DNA of 64,000 nt from Streptomyces sp. RKND-216 (GTDB lineage Bacteria > Actinomycetota > Actinomycetes > Streptomycetales > Streptomycetaceae): contig NZ_SSBQ01000002.1 of the NCBI RefSeq assembly GCF_004795255.1, positions 2,933,501 to 2,997,500 on the forward strand. Reading direction: 5' to 3'. A program made the translations under genes and the position numbers. Below, piece after piece: positions 27,728 to 36,744 of the stretch; position 1 is the stretch's first letter, and every line of letters starts with the position of its first letter. The notes beneath the pieces were generated by a model, which ran no database searches, was not told where the DNA came from, and saw only the letters and a program-made list of their open reading frames with translations.

Positions 27728-29317
27728 TCAGAAGCGTGCCACGAGCAGGACGACGTCCTCCGGATCGTCCACACGGTCACGGCCGTCGGGCAGCATCGTG
27801 TGCAGCACGTGGTCGGCGAGCAGCTCGGGGTCGTCGCGGACTGCCGCCGGCGCCGCGGACACCACCGCGTGCAGCCGCGCGTAGGCCCGGTCGGTGGACT
27901 CGCCGGTCCGGCGCAGCAGGCCGTCGCTGTAGAGCAGCAGCGTCTCCCCGCCGCGGACCGACAGCTCCACGCTCGGCGCCTCCCAGCAGGCCAGCATGCC
28001 GAGCGGCGCGGAGAGGGAGGTCTCCACCCACTCCGTTCGGTCCGGGCCGACGATCAGCGGCGGGCAGTGCCCGGCACCTGCGAGAACGATTCTGCGGGCG
28101 GCGGGCTCGGCATAGGCGAACAGCGCGGTGGCTGTACGCGCCGGCTCCGTGAGGCGCAGCAGCAGCTCCAGGTCGGAGAGGACGGCGACCGGGTCCTCGC
28201 CCTCCATCACCGCGTACGCGCGCAGCGAGGCACGCAGTCGGCCCATCGCGGCCATCGCACCCGGTCCGGCGCCCGTGACGCCGCCGACGGCGAGGCCGAG
28301 GGCTCCCTCGGGCAGCGGCAACGCGTCGTACCAGTCGCCGCCGCCGCGCGGCCCGGTGCGGTGCCGCACCGCCATCCGTACGCCGGGCATCCGGGGGAGC
28401 CGGCCGGGCAGCAGCTCCTCGCGGACGGTCGCGATCTCCTCGCGGGCACGGGCCAGCTCCAGTGTGCGGGCCAGGTGCTCGGTGGCGCAGCGCGCGTAGA
28501 GCTCCAGCAGGTGCCGCTGGCGGCGGGTGGGCTCGGCCGGCTCGTCGTACAGCCAGACGGCCACGCCCAGCCGGGTGCCGTCGTGCGTGGTCAGGGGGAG
28601 CGCGTAGCTGGCGCCGAAGCCGAGGCGGGCCGCGACCTCGCGGTGCCGGGGGTCGAGGGTCTCGTCGCCGGGGATGTCGGGGTGCACGAGGCCGAGGTCG
28701 GCCTGCGGCTCCGGCTCCACGTCGTCCGCAACGCCGGCCTCGCCGGTGGCGGGTGCCCCGGGCACGGTGGGGGTGTCGTGGCCGGTGGGGGTGTCCGGCC
28801 CGTCGCCGCCCAGGTCCGCGGTGGTACGGGTACCGGGCCGGCCCTCGACGGCGAGGCCGGTCGGCAGGTCGTTCGGGGTGCTGGGGGTGCTGCCGTGGGG
28901 GATGTCGCTCGCGAGCCCGGTCCGCAGGCCGCCGGGGAGACAGTCCTCCAGGCCGTCGAGCAGCCGGGTGCGGGAGGCCGACTCGCGCGGCACCGTCTCG
29001 ATCTGGCCGAGATCGGCCGCCGCCAGGCCGAGCCCGACGGTGTGCTCGGTACCCAGGCCGTCGGCGGGGGCCAGCGTGACCAGGCCGCGGCGGGCGCCCA
29101 CCAGCGTGGCACCGGCGGCCAGGGTCTCGCGCAGCGCGGCATCGAGTTCGTCCGTGCGGGCGAGGCGTTCGGTGAGGTCGTGAAGAGTGGTGAGGTCGGC
29201 GATCCAGCCGGCCAGGCGGTCCTGGACCGCGGCGAGGCGGTCGACCGGGGAAGTTTGTGAGGGAGGCGTAAGTGTAGAGCTGAAACCGGCCACTTTCGGG
29301 AGATGTGGGGTGCTCAT
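27728..29317 (-). CDS. SpoIIE-type PP2C phosphatase with GAF domain, altered metal motif
   Basis: A 529-residue cytoplasmic protein: an N-terminal GAF domain (residues 40-275) broken by a long acidic/Pro/Thr insertion, then a helical linker (ELARAREEIATVREELLPGRLP) and a SpoIIE phosphatase domain. GGDWYDAL and YSDGLLRR are intact. But the block that normally reads GDVxGxG is LAVGGVTGAGPGA, so the metal-binding Asp is a Gly. The C-terminal motif is DPEDVVLLVAR. It may be an inactive or altered phosphatase controlling anti-sigma antagonists; several RsbW-like genes lie nearby. Confidence 0.85.
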   Translation of the reverse strand: MSTPHLPKVAGFSSTLTPPSQTSPVDRLAAVQDRLAGWIADLTTLHDLTERLARTDELDAALRETLAAGATLVGARRGLVTLAPADGLGTEHTVGLGLAAADLGQIETVPRESASRTRLLDGLEDCLPGGLRTGLASDIPHGSTPSTPNDLPTGLAVEGRPGTRTTADLGGDGPDTPTGHDTPTVPGAPATGEAGVADDVEPEPQADLGLVHPDIPGDETLDPRHREVAARLGFGASYALPLTTHDGTRLGVAVWLYDEPAEPTRRQRHLLELYARCATEHLARTLELARAREEIATVREELLPGRLPRMPGVRMAVRHRTGPRGGGDWYDALPLPEGALGLAVGGVTGAGPGAMAAMGRLRASLRAYAVMEGEDPVAVLSDLELLLRLTEPARTATALFAYAEPAARRIVLAGAGHCPPLIVGPDRTEWVETSLSAPLGMLACWEAPSVELSVRGGETLLLYSDGLLRRTGESTDRAYARLHAVVSAAPAAVRDDPELLADHVLHTMLPDGRDRVDDPEDVVLLVARF

Positions 29318-29908
29318 GGGTGGTGGCTTTCAGCCGAGTTCACTCTTCTCGATAGCATCGCAAACCCCCATGTCATGGTGCTCCGCTATGAATGCATCCA
29401 GATGTACACGCACCGATGTGACGATGTCCAGCATTGTCCCCAGGGGTTCGATGGTGTCCCTGTGACGCCCTCACTCACAGGGGGCAGGCCGAGAGCGTTT
29501 CAGTTTGGCTGAAAAATCACCCCCGCTCGGAGGTTTTACGGTCGACTGGGCGGAGCAGTACAACCCGGCTCCCGTCGCGGTCCGAAAGAGGCGGCGGAGC
29601 GGCCCGGGTGGAGAGTCACCCCGTCCGTTGCGGGTACGGAACTCAAGAGGAAGCCCGCGCGTCCCAGTCCGCGACGGCCGTGCCCCATCGAAGCGGCGGG
29701 CAGTCACGATGTGGAGAGCGCCCCGTGCGCGCCACCCCCCGCCAGGTACCACGCTTGTCCGGCGACATGATCCCGTGATCGCCCGAAGCAGCGCTTCGCC
29801 CGTCGTACGCATGCGGTGTGAAGCGATGCCAGAACCACGCGCCAACGATGGGTTCGACGATCCGAAGTACCGAGAAGATCCGGCGTTAACGGAAAGGAAC
29901 GAGCGCTC
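29318..29908. other. 591-base gap without a recognised gene
   Basis: The spacer between divergent genes should hold both promoters. It is noticeably less GC-rich near 29340-29420. An ORF opening with TTG at 29505 runs to 29939 but has no ribosome site, odd composition and overlaps the next gene, so it is not called. No tRNA, palindromic operator or strong terminator is seen. Confidence 0.4.
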
Positions 29909-30739
29909 ATGCGCGAGATCCTCGGAAGGCGACGCATGACCCGGTCATCGCTGCGGAACGCAGCGCTCACCTGTGCCACCCGCTGGCACTGGCCTGTGCT
30001 CCCCGGCGCGTCGATCCGCCTGAACGGCGGACACGGGCCGACGGCCCCCTCGCTCGCGCCCGGCTCCCCCACGCCCGGCTCCCCGGAAACCACTCCCACC
30101 GACCTCACGACCGACCTCACAGCGGGCTGCTCCTGCGGCGACCCGGAGTGCGTGGTGCCCGGGGCGCATCCCCTCGACCCCGTGCTGCTGGCCGCGACCA
30201 CCGACGCCCGGATGGTCGACTGGTGGTGGACGCGTCGCCCCGACGCCTCACTGCTGCTCGCCACCGGCGCGGCCACCCGCGCGGGGCGTGCCCCGTGCGC
30301 GCTGAGTCTGCCCGCGGCGGCCGGCCGCGCCGCGCTCGCGGAGTTCGACCGGCTCGGCGTCCGCGTCGGGCCGGTGATCGCCATGCCCACCCGGTACGCG
30401 CTGCTGGTCCGCCCGTACGAACTCGCGGAACTCGGCGAACTCCTCTACGCCCAGGACCGGGTGCCCAGTTCGCTGCGCTTCCACGGCGACGGCGGCTATG
30501 CGGCGCTGCCACCGACCCCGGCGGCCACCGGCGGCGTCCACTGGGTGCGACCGCCCGAGGCCGAACCCGCGGCAGCCGTCGCGGAGCCCGTTGCGCGGCC
30601 CGGTACGGAGCCGAGCGCGGCGCCTGGCAGGAAGCCGGTCGGTTCCGCCCCGTGGCTGCCGCGGATGGAGACCCTGGTCGAGACGCTCATCGAGGCGAGC
30701 ACCGAGACGCCGGACACCGGCAGCCGACTGGCCTACTGA
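29909..30739 (+). CDS. prim-pol-like (bifunctional DNA primase/polymerase N-terminal) protein
   Basis: A 276-residue protein starting MREILGRRRM, similar to actinobacterial proteins annotated as bifunctional DNA primase/polymerase. The cysteine motif CSCGDPECVVPGAHPLDP near residue 72 and WWWTRRPDASLLLATG match the conserved N-terminal blocks of that family. I do not see a clear D-x-D catalytic pair, so it may be degenerate. The final 70 residues are Pro/Ala/Glu-rich. The ATG follows GGAAAGGAA. Confidence 0.75.
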   Translation: MREILGRRRMTRSSLRNAALTCATRWHWPVLPGASIRLNGGHGPTAPSLAPGSPTPGSPETTPTDLTTDLTAGCSCGDPECVVPGAHPLDPVLLAATTDARMVDWWWTRRPDASLLLATGAATRAGRAPCALSLPAAAGRAALAEFDRLGVRVGPVIAMPTRYALLVRPYELAELGELLYAQDRVPSSLRFHGDGGYAALPPTPAATGGVHWVRPPEAEPAAAVAEPVARPGTEPSAAPGRKPVGSAPWLPRMETLVETLIEASTETPDTGSRLAY

Positions 30740-30895
30740 GACCGGGCTCGTGTGCCGCGTACCGGCGGGGGCCGTGGGCCGCCGCCGGCGCTCGGCGTGG
30801 GGGCGGCACGTCCGGCGGCGTCGGACCGGAGGATGACCGTGCCGTGCACGGGTACCGGGCGTCCGGCGCGAAAGCGCATACGTGACGCGGACATC

Positions 30896-30940
30896 AAAAA
30901 GCCCGGTCGCTGGCGACGGGGGATGCACCAGCGACCGGGC
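30896..30940 (-). terminator. intrinsic terminator with T-run (minus strand)
   Basis: Perfect 13-bp stem (30901-30913 with 30928-30940), 14-base loop, followed on the minus strand by TTTTT at 30900-30896. A U-tract is uncommon in Streptomyces. It sits 235 bases past the SEC-C gene stop. On the minus strand TTGCGT, 16 bases, TACCGT just upstream could be a promoter, so a short RNA of about 50 bases is an alternative. Confidence 0.7.
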
Positions 30941-31174
30941 ACTTAGAACGGTAGCAAGAGATCGGCCATACGCAAACTCGCCGCCCCCAGCTCCGGACAG
31001 CGAACTACTCGCTGGTACACGACCGGTGGGCGCGACGGAAGGTCGCCGAGCACCCACCGGATTCGTACGAAACCCGCACGCGGTCGCCACGGAACCGCCA
31101 CGATCGGGCGCGCGGATTCCGCTTGGCGGTGCCTTGAGCAGGGAGAGCAGGGGCGGACCAGCTGCGCGGCGTTC

Positions 31175-32143
31175 TCAGCTCAGGGTGACCTGGCGGTTGG
31201 TGAGACCGCTGCGCGCCTTGCGTTCCTGCGCGGTCAGCGGCTCCGTCGCCTTGAGCGCCACGGCCAGTCGCTCCGCGAACTCCTCCGTTGGCTTCTCGCA
31301 GTCCTCCGCCGTCATCGCGCTCGGCAGGTCCCACACCGGCACGGTCAGCCCATGCGCCCGGAACGAGCCGACCAGGCGGGTGTCCGTACCCAGCGAGGAC
31401 GTACCGGCCGCATGCAGACGCGCCAGCGCGTCGAGCAGCTCCTCCTCCGGGTGCCCCATCACCCAGCGCAGGTGGTTCTTGTCGGGCGTCTCGCACCAGT
31501 ACGCGCCCTCGACCCCGGAGAGCCGCGCGGTGGGGATGGCCGCGGCGTTGGCCCGCTCCAGAGAGGCCGCGACCTCGCCCGTCGCCTTCTCCGCGTCGTC
31601 GATCCAGAACTCGAAGCCCGTGTGCACCTGCGGGACGAACGGCGCCTCGTCGTCGAGGAGGTCCTGGAGGCGCGGCCCGTCGGTCGCCCCCCGCGCCGCA
31701 CTCACCGGTGTACCCGGGTCCGCCTCCAGCGCCCGCGTCAGCACGTCCGCCAGGTCGCGGCTGAGATCGCCGGAGGCGGTGTCGTTCTGCAGGCCGAGCA
31801 GCACCTCGCCGTCGTCCCGCCGCAGCGCGGGCCAGGCCATCGGCAGCACGGTCGCCAGCCGCACGGCCGGGACGCCCTCCGGCAGCCCGTCCTTGAGGGT
31901 CAGCTCCACCGTCGCGGCCGGCACCAGTTCGCGCAGCGCGACCCAGTCCGCCTCGCCGGGCAGCCCCTCGAACGGGCGCTGGACCAGTTCCGTCGCGGCC
32001 TGCGCGGCGGCGCGGCCGTGGCACGCCTTGTACCGGCGGCCGGAGCCGCACGGGCACGGCTCGCGCGCACCGACGACGGGGATCTCCCCGTCCACGCGCT
32101 GCGGTGTGCCGGCTTTCGTCTGGGGGCGGCGCTTCTTGGCCAT
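31175..32143 (-). CDS. SEC-C motif protein (DUF5926)
   Basis: A 322-residue cytoplasmic protein. The N-terminus carries the zinc-binding SEC-C motif CPCGSGRRYKACHG near residues 30-43, then a domain of about 270 residues characteristic of the actinobacterial DUF5926 family. Paired basic residues open the protein (MAKKRRPQ). SEC-C motifs contact ribosomes or SecB in SecA, but the function of this family is not established. Convergent with the prim-pol-like gene. Confidence 0.85.
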   Translation of the reverse strand: MAKKRRPQTKAGTPQRVDGEIPVVGAREPCPCGSGRRYKACHGRAAAQAATELVQRPFEGLPGEADWVALRELVPAATVELTLKDGLPEGVPAVRLATVLPMAWPALRRDDGEVLLGLQNDTASGDLSRDLADVLTRALEADPGTPVSAARGATDGPRLQDLLDDEAPFVPQVHTGFEFWIDDAEKATGEVAASLERANAAAIPTARLSGVEGAYWCETPDKNHLRWVMGHPEEELLDALARLHAAGTSSLGTDTRLVGSFRAHGLTVPVWDLPSAMTAEDCEKPTEEFAERLAVALKATEPLTAQERKARSGLTNRQVTLS

Positions 32144-32418
32144 GCGTGCGGTACTCCCGGTCTGCGGACGGTCACTCTTCCGCCGCGAGCCTAGCCCCCC
32201 GCCGCGCCTCAGCCGTACCGCCGGACGGCGCGCGCCCCGGGGTTCCGGCCTCTGGGACGGGGCCGTCCTTTTCAGAGGAACGCATCTCACCCGCGGGAGG
32301 GACGGCCGTCACGTCGCGCGGCCGGACCGGGCCCGAAACCGTACCCGGCAGCGGGCGCCGGCCGTGCCGGTCCTCCCGGCGCGCAGCCGTCCGGCCGGCC
32401 ATCGAGCCGTCTCCCGCG

Positions 32419-32502
32419 CGCGGTTCGCCGCACGCCGTGCGGGGTTCGCCTCACGCCGTGCGGGGTTCGCCTCACGCCGTGCAGGGTTCGCCTCACGCCG
32501 TT
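32419..32502. repeat. 21-bp tandem repeat, four copies
   Basis: The unit CGGGGTTCGCCTCACGCCGTG occurs at 32440-32460 and 32461-32481, with a diverged copy before (32419-32439) and after (32482-32502). Read on the plus strand it would encode repeats of RGSPHAV. The array begins at the 3' end of the ATPase gene on the minus strand and extends into the 32144-32492 spacer, which holds no other feature I can support. Confidence 0.85.
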
Positions 32503-33077
32503 CCGAGGCCGCCCAGCTCTCCGAGCTCCTCGTCCAGGTCCGTGAGATCCAGCCCGGCCAGCGCCCCGCCGAATCCCTCGCCCCCGGCCGAGAGCACCGC
32601 CCACACCGTGACCCCCGCAGGCCGCGCGCCCAGCACGCCGTCCGTGCGGGGAGCCCGTCTGGCGGCGACGTTCAGGTGCTCGTCGACACCCCAGTCCCGC
32701 GCGAGGGAAGTGATGATCGCCAGCCCTCGCCCGCCGCGTGCCGTGACCGACGGCTTCGACGGCATCGGCCGTGTCGGCCCGCCCCCGTCCGTGACCGCTA
32801 TGGTCAGCTCGCCGCCGGGCGCGCAGCTCCACGCCGCGCGCACGTACTCCTCGGTCTCCTCGGCCGTCCCCGCGCGCAGCGGACGGGCGTGTCTGCACGC
32901 GTTGCTGAGTAGTTCGGAAAGGATCAGAACGGCGTCGTCGACCAGACCTTCCGGTGCCCCGTACGCACGCAGTTCGGCGCGCATTTGGCGCCGTGCCGTG
33001 CCCACACCGGCCGGACCATGAGGCACGGCCATGGTCGACGACGAAGTAGGCACCTCCTGTGCCACCACCAACGCCAC
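32493..33077 (-). CDS. anti-sigma-factor-like ATP-binding protein
   Basis: About 194 residues with a GHKL ATPase fold: N-box LSELLSNACRHARPL, G1 box VTDGGGPTRP and G2 box GGRGLAIITSLARDWGV. A perfect AAAGGAGGT lies at 33093-33085, seven bases ahead of a GTG at 33077; ATG 33098 is the other candidate. The C-terminus is acidic/Leu-rich (LDLTDLDEELGELGGLG) and ends inside a 21-bp tandem repeat. Partner unknown. Confidence 0.82.
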   Translation of the reverse strand: MALVVAQEVPTSSSTMAVPHGPAGVGTARRQMRAELRAYGAPEGLVDDAVLILSELLSNACRHARPLRAGTAEETEEYVRAAWSCAPGGELTIAVTDGGGPTRPMPSKPSVTARGGRGLAIITSLARDWGVDEHLNVAARRAPRTDGVLGARPAGVTVWAVLSAGGEGFGGALAGLDLTDLDEELGELGGLGTA

Positions 33078-33251
33078 CCCCGAGACCTCCTTTGCCATGC
33101 CAGAGGGATGGATGCCCAAGGCCGGGCGGCAGGAAACCGGACGTTCTTCCTCTCTTGACGTTTTCGTGGTGATCCACTACATCCTCAGTGCGCCGGTGCA
33201 CGCCCCGCCGTACGCAACCCGCCGAGCGCGCCCGGCAGTTGTCCGGGCGAG

Positions 33252-34124
33252 TCACCGGAGCGCGGCGAGCTGCTCCCGTACCTGCTGCGGGCGGTTGGTG
33301 ATGATCGCGTCCACCCCGAGGCGTGCGCACAGGACGACGTCCGCGGGCTCGTCCACCGTCCACACGTGCACCTCGTTGCCCGCGCGGTGGGCCCGGTCCA
33401 CGTACTCGGGGTGCGCGCGCAGGATGCGTACGCTCGGCCCGGCAATCCGCACCCCGGCCGGCAGCCGCCCGTCGCGGAGCTGCGGCAGCAGGAGCTGCAT
33501 CAGGAACACGGTCGGCAGTTCCGGCGCGGCCAGCCGCACGCGGTGCAGCGAGCGCGCGGAGAAACTCATCACCCGCACCGGCGAGTCGAGCCGGTACCGG
33601 TCGAGGAGGTCGAGCAGGCATTCCTCGACCTGACCCGCCCAGCGCGTGGGGTGCTTGGTCTCGATCGCGAGCCCCACCGGACGTCCGGCTTCCGCGACCA
33701 GTTGCAGCAGGCGCTCCAGCGTCAGCACCGCGGTGCGCTCGGCGCGCGCGTCCGGCCCGCTGTCGGTGTCCGGGGACTCGTACGGGTCGGTGCCCGGCTC
33801 CTCCCCCGCCCGCGCACCGCCGTGCCGCAGCTTCCAGGAGCCGAAGTCGAGTTCGGCCAGATCGGCCAGTTCGAGACGGGAGACCGCGCCCCGGCCGTTG
33901 GACGTCCGGTTGATGCGCCGGTCGTGCACGCACACCAGGTGGCCGTCCGCGGTGAGCCGCACGTCGCACTCCAGCGCGTCGGCGCCGTCCTCGATGGCCT
34001 TCCGGTACGCCGCCAGAGTGTGCTCCGGCGCGTCCTCGGAGGAGCCGCGGTGGGCCACGACGGCGATACGGTCGGCCGTACGTGCGGCCAGGGGCCGCAC
34101 CGCCCGGCGGATCTCATGCCTCAC
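33252..34124 (-). CDS. glycerophosphodiester phosphodiesterase
   Basis: A 290-residue GDPD-family TIM barrel hydrolysing glycerophosphodiesters to an alcohol and glycerol 3-phosphate. The active-site signature is VVAHRGSSEDAPEHTLAAY near residues 22-40, with metal ligands in ALECDVRLT and the second catalytic His in VCVHDRRINRT. A Gly/Asp-rich insertion of 35 residues follows residue 100. No signal peptide, so probably cytoplasmic. The start codon is GTG. Confidence 0.92.
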   Translation of the reverse strand: MRHEIRRAVRPLAARTADRIAVVAHRGSSEDAPEHTLAAYRKAIEDGADALECDVRLTADGHLVCVHDRRINRTSNGRGAVSRLELADLAELDFGSWKLRHGGARAGEEPGTDPYESPDTDSGPDARAERTAVLTLERLLQLVAEAGRPVGLAIETKHPTRWAGQVEECLLDLLDRYRLDSPVRVMSFSARSLHRVRLAAPELPTVFLMQLLLPQLRDGRLPAGVRIAGPSVRILRAHPEYVDRAHRAGNEVHVWTVDEPADVVLCARLGVDAIITNRPQQVREQLAALR

Positions 34125-34322
34125 CGGGATATCGTGCCACCCACCGCGCGCCGTCGGGCGGCGTCGCCGCCCAAGGGGCCGGAAATGCCCGCTGTAAGTG
34201 TTGCGGACCGAGCCACACGCCGCGATTTACGCCCCGCCTACGGCTCATGGGAGAGGCTTTGGGGAAACCCGATGAACAGGAACGATCCGACTCGCCTATG
34301 TCGTGCACCTGAGGAGAGAGCT

Positions 34323-36041
34323 GTGAGCACCGAGAACGAGGGCGCCGCCGCCACGCCGGCGGAGGGGCCACCCACGCAGGACGCGGCCGCGCCCGGCACC
34401 CCGGCCGGTACCCCGGCGCCGGAGCCCTCGGCCGCCTCGGGTGCTTCCGCCGCCCCGGTCCGCGCTCCCGGCGAGGACGAGGACTTCGCGCTGGCCCGCC
34501 CCGACACCCCGGAGGCGCCCCCCGCCGGCGCCGGCGCCCCCGCCGAGCACACCACGCGCCTGCCGCGCATCGACCCCGACGCCCCTGCGCCGGCGTCGTC
34601 GGCCGCCCCCGCCTCCGGCGACGCCCCGGCCGACCCGCTGTCCAAGGGCGCCCCGGCGCGCGACGCCGACACCACACGGCTCCCGCCCGTCCCGCCCCCC
34701 GCGGCTCCCCCGGTCGCGCCGGACGCCGGTGCACCCGCCGCACACGCCGCGGCCGGCCACGGCACCCCGCCTCCGCCGCCCCCGCCGGGCGGTGGCTACG
34801 GCGGCAGCACCCCGCCCGGTCCGCCCGGACCGGCAGGTCCCGGTCCCGGCGCTCACGGAGCCCACGGCGGGCCCGGCGGCCCGCAGGGCCCGTGGGGAGC
34901 ACCCCCGGCCCCGCCGCCGCACGGCGGCAAGCGACGCGGCCCCGGCCTGGTGATCGCGGCCGTGCTGGCCGCCGCTCTCGTCGCGGGCGGAATCGGCGGC
35001 GGAATCGGCTTCTGGGCGGCGGAGAGCAGCGACAGCTCCCCGTCCTCCACCACCATCTCCGCCGAGGCCGGCTCGGAGAGCCGCGACCCCGACTCCGTCG
35101 CGGGCATCGCACAGAAGACGCTGCCCAGCGTCGTCACCATCGAGACCTCCGGCGGCGGCGAGAGCGGCACCGGAACCGGCTTCGTCTTCGACGAACAGGG
35201 CCACATCCTCACCAACAACCACGTCGTCGCCAGCGCCGCCGACGGCGGCCGCCTCACCGCCACCTTCTCCGACGGCAAGCAGTACGACGCGCAGATCGTC
35301 GGCCGTGCGGAGGGCTACGACATCGCGGTGATCAAACTCGAGGACGCGGGCGACCGTACGCTCAACCCGCTGCCGCTCGGCAACTCCGAGAAGATCAAGG
35401 TCGGCGACACCACCCTCGCCATCGGTGCCCCGTACGGCCTTTCCGGAACCGTCACCACCGGCATCGTCAGTGCCAAGAACCGCCCCGTCGCCTCCAGCGA
35501 CGGCCAGGGCAGCGAAGCGTCCTACATGAACGCCCTCCAGACCGACGCCTCCATCAACCCCGGCAATTCCGGCGGCCCGCTGCTCGACGGCAACGGCGCC
35601 GTGATCGGCGTCAACTCCGCGATCCAGTCCGGCGGTGGCGGCGGCCTCGGCGGCGGCTCGGCCGGCAGCATCGGCCTCGGCTTCGCCATCCCGATCGATC
35701 AGGCCGAACGCGTCGCCACCCAGCTGATCGAGACCGGCGTCCCCGTCTACCCGGTCATCGGCGTCCGCGTTGCCACCGGCCAGCAGGGCCAGGGCGCCGT
35801 CATCGCTGAACGCGTCAGCGACGGCGAACCCGTCACCCCCGACGGCCCCGCCGACAAGGCCGGCATCGAACCGGGAGACGTGATCACCAAGTTCGACGAC
35901 ACCCGGATCGACAGCAGCCCGACCCTCATCGCGACCATCTGGGCGCACGAGCCGGGCGAGACCGTCGAGATCACCTACGTCCGCGACGGCGAACGGCGGA
36001 CCACGGACATCACGCTCGGGTCCCGCAAGGGCGACAGCTGA
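34323..36041 (+). CDS. HtrA/DegP-like membrane-anchored serine protease with PDZ domain
   Basis: A 572-residue protein. The first 205 residues are disordered and rich in Pro, Ala and Gly; a single membrane helix (LVIAAVLAAALVAGGIGGGI) follows, then an extracellular trypsin-like domain with the triad His in LTNNHVVAS, Asp in YDIAVIKLE and Ser in NPGNSGGPLL. A PDZ domain closes it (GIEPGDVITKFDDTRI). Expected role is quality control of exported proteins. The GTG start follows GAGGAGAGAG. A GGAAC 40 bases upstream could be a sigma-E-type -35 but is weak evidence. Confidence 0.93.
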   Translation: MSTENEGAAATPAEGPPTQDAAAPGTPAGTPAPEPSAASGASAAPVRAPGEDEDFALARPDTPEAPPAGAGAPAEHTTRLPRIDPDAPAPASSAAPASGDAPADPLSKGAPARDADTTRLPPVPPPAAPPVAPDAGAPAAHAAAGHGTPPPPPPPGGGYGGSTPPGPPGPAGPGPGAHGAHGGPGGPQGPWGAPPAPPPHGGKRRGPGLVIAAVLAAALVAGGIGGGIGFWAAESSDSSPSSTTISAEAGSESRDPDSVAGIAQKTLPSVVTIETSGGGESGTGTGFVFDEQGHILTNNHVVASAADGGRLTATFSDGKQYDAQIVGRAEGYDIAVIKLEDAGDRTLNPLPLGNSEKIKVGDTTLAIGAPYGLSGTVTTGIVSAKNRPVASSDGQGSEASYMNALQTDASINPGNSGGPLLDGNGAVIGVNSAIQSGGGGGLGGGSAGSIGLGFAIPIDQAERVATQLIETGVPVYPVIGVRVATGQQGQGAVIAERVSDGEPVTPDGPADKAGIEPGDVITKFDDTRIDSSPTLIATIWAHEPGETVEITYVRDGERRTTDITLGSRKGDS

Positions 36042-36086
36042 TCGTCCCGCCCACCCGCGCCCCGGCGCGAACGGCTACGCTGTCCC

Positions 36087-36112
36087 GGTGCCGACGCCCC
36101 GGCGTCGGCACC
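36087..36112. terminator. perfect 12-bp inverted repeat before the tRNA gene
   Basis: Arms 36087-36098 and 36101-36112 pair completely with a 2-base centre. It follows the HtrA-type stop by 45 bases and abuts the tRNA. It may terminate the protease mRNA; with no T-run it could also be a protein-binding site. Confidence 0.55.
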
Positions 36113-36113
36113 G

Positions 36114-36200
36114 GGAGGTGTGCCCGAGCGGCCTAAGGGAACGGTCTTGAAAACCGTCGAGGCAGCGATGTCTCCGTGGGTTCAAATCCCACCGCCTCCG
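36114..36200 (+). tRNA. tRNA-Ser(TGA)
   Basis: The acceptor stem GGAGGTG pairs with CGCCTCC (one T-G pair), the anticodon loop CTTGAAA gives TGA, a long class II variable arm is present and the T-loop reads GGTTCAAATCC. CCA is not encoded. The gene looks intact. Confidence 0.95.
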
Positions 36201-36211
36201 CCGATGAACGG

Positions 36212-36238
36212 CCCCTGACCAGCCCAAACGGTCGGGGG
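36212..36238 (+). terminator. tRNA-Ser terminator hairpin
   Basis: A 9-bp stem (36212-36220 with 36230-36238, one T-G pair) and a 9-base loop, 11 bases after the tRNA. Confidence 0.55.
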
Positions 36239-36318
36239 TCGTTGTCATGCCCGCTGCCCGTCGGTACCCAATGTTCCCCGTGATTCCCCGCCCGATCTGG
36301 CACGCCTATGGCACGGAA

Positions 36319-36607
36319 TCAGCCGATCATGGTTGCTCGCTCGCGAACGCGATCGTCCAACCCCCCTGCTTCCAGGTCCCGCAGCGCAGATGCGTAGCCA
36401 GCCATGACCGCGTCGTGCACGAAGTCGTGCAAATCGGCAGTGATCAGTGCTCGGACGGCGTGGAGCAGCCCCGGGTGCACGCGGTCGGCGGCCCTCCCCG
36501 CTCACCGCCGGGTGGCGGCCGGTGAGGAGGACGCGGGCCTTCGCGATCAGGGCGAGCAGCGTGCCGGCTCCCGGGTCGCTCTGGTGAACGGACGTCGCAT
36601 GCCCCAC
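36319..36607 (-). pseudogene. frameshifted remnant of an unidentified small gene
   Basis: On the minus strand from a possible GTG at 36607, one frame gives TLLALIAKARVLLTGRHPAV. The reading then continues naturally only in another frame as HPGLLHAVRALITADLHDFV and onward to ERATMIG and a stop at 36319. Both halves have helical, charged, protein-like composition and together would make about 95 residues. A frameshift near 36505 joins them. The family is not recognised. Its place just after a tRNA fits decay of an inserted element. The surrounding 36240-36740 region shows nothing else. Confidence 0.4.
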
Positions 36608-36744
36608 CCCGTTCGTCGTGTGTCGCCGCAGCGTAGGTCCGGCGGCGCGGGGAGGGCGTGAGTGCGGGTACTCGGTCCGGCACGTCACCGTGCCGGACGC
36701 ATGCGTCACGAAGCGGAGTGGCCGCCCGGCCCGTCAGGGGGGCG

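Noticed and set aside
29505..29939. 144-residue plus-strand ORF opening with TTG
   Set aside because: No ribosome site, rare start codon, Arg/Pro-rich composition typical of a chance frame, and it overlaps the start of the prim-pol-like gene.
32419..32502. CRISPR array
   Set aside because: Units are 21 bases and directly tandem, with no spacers between them and no cas genes.
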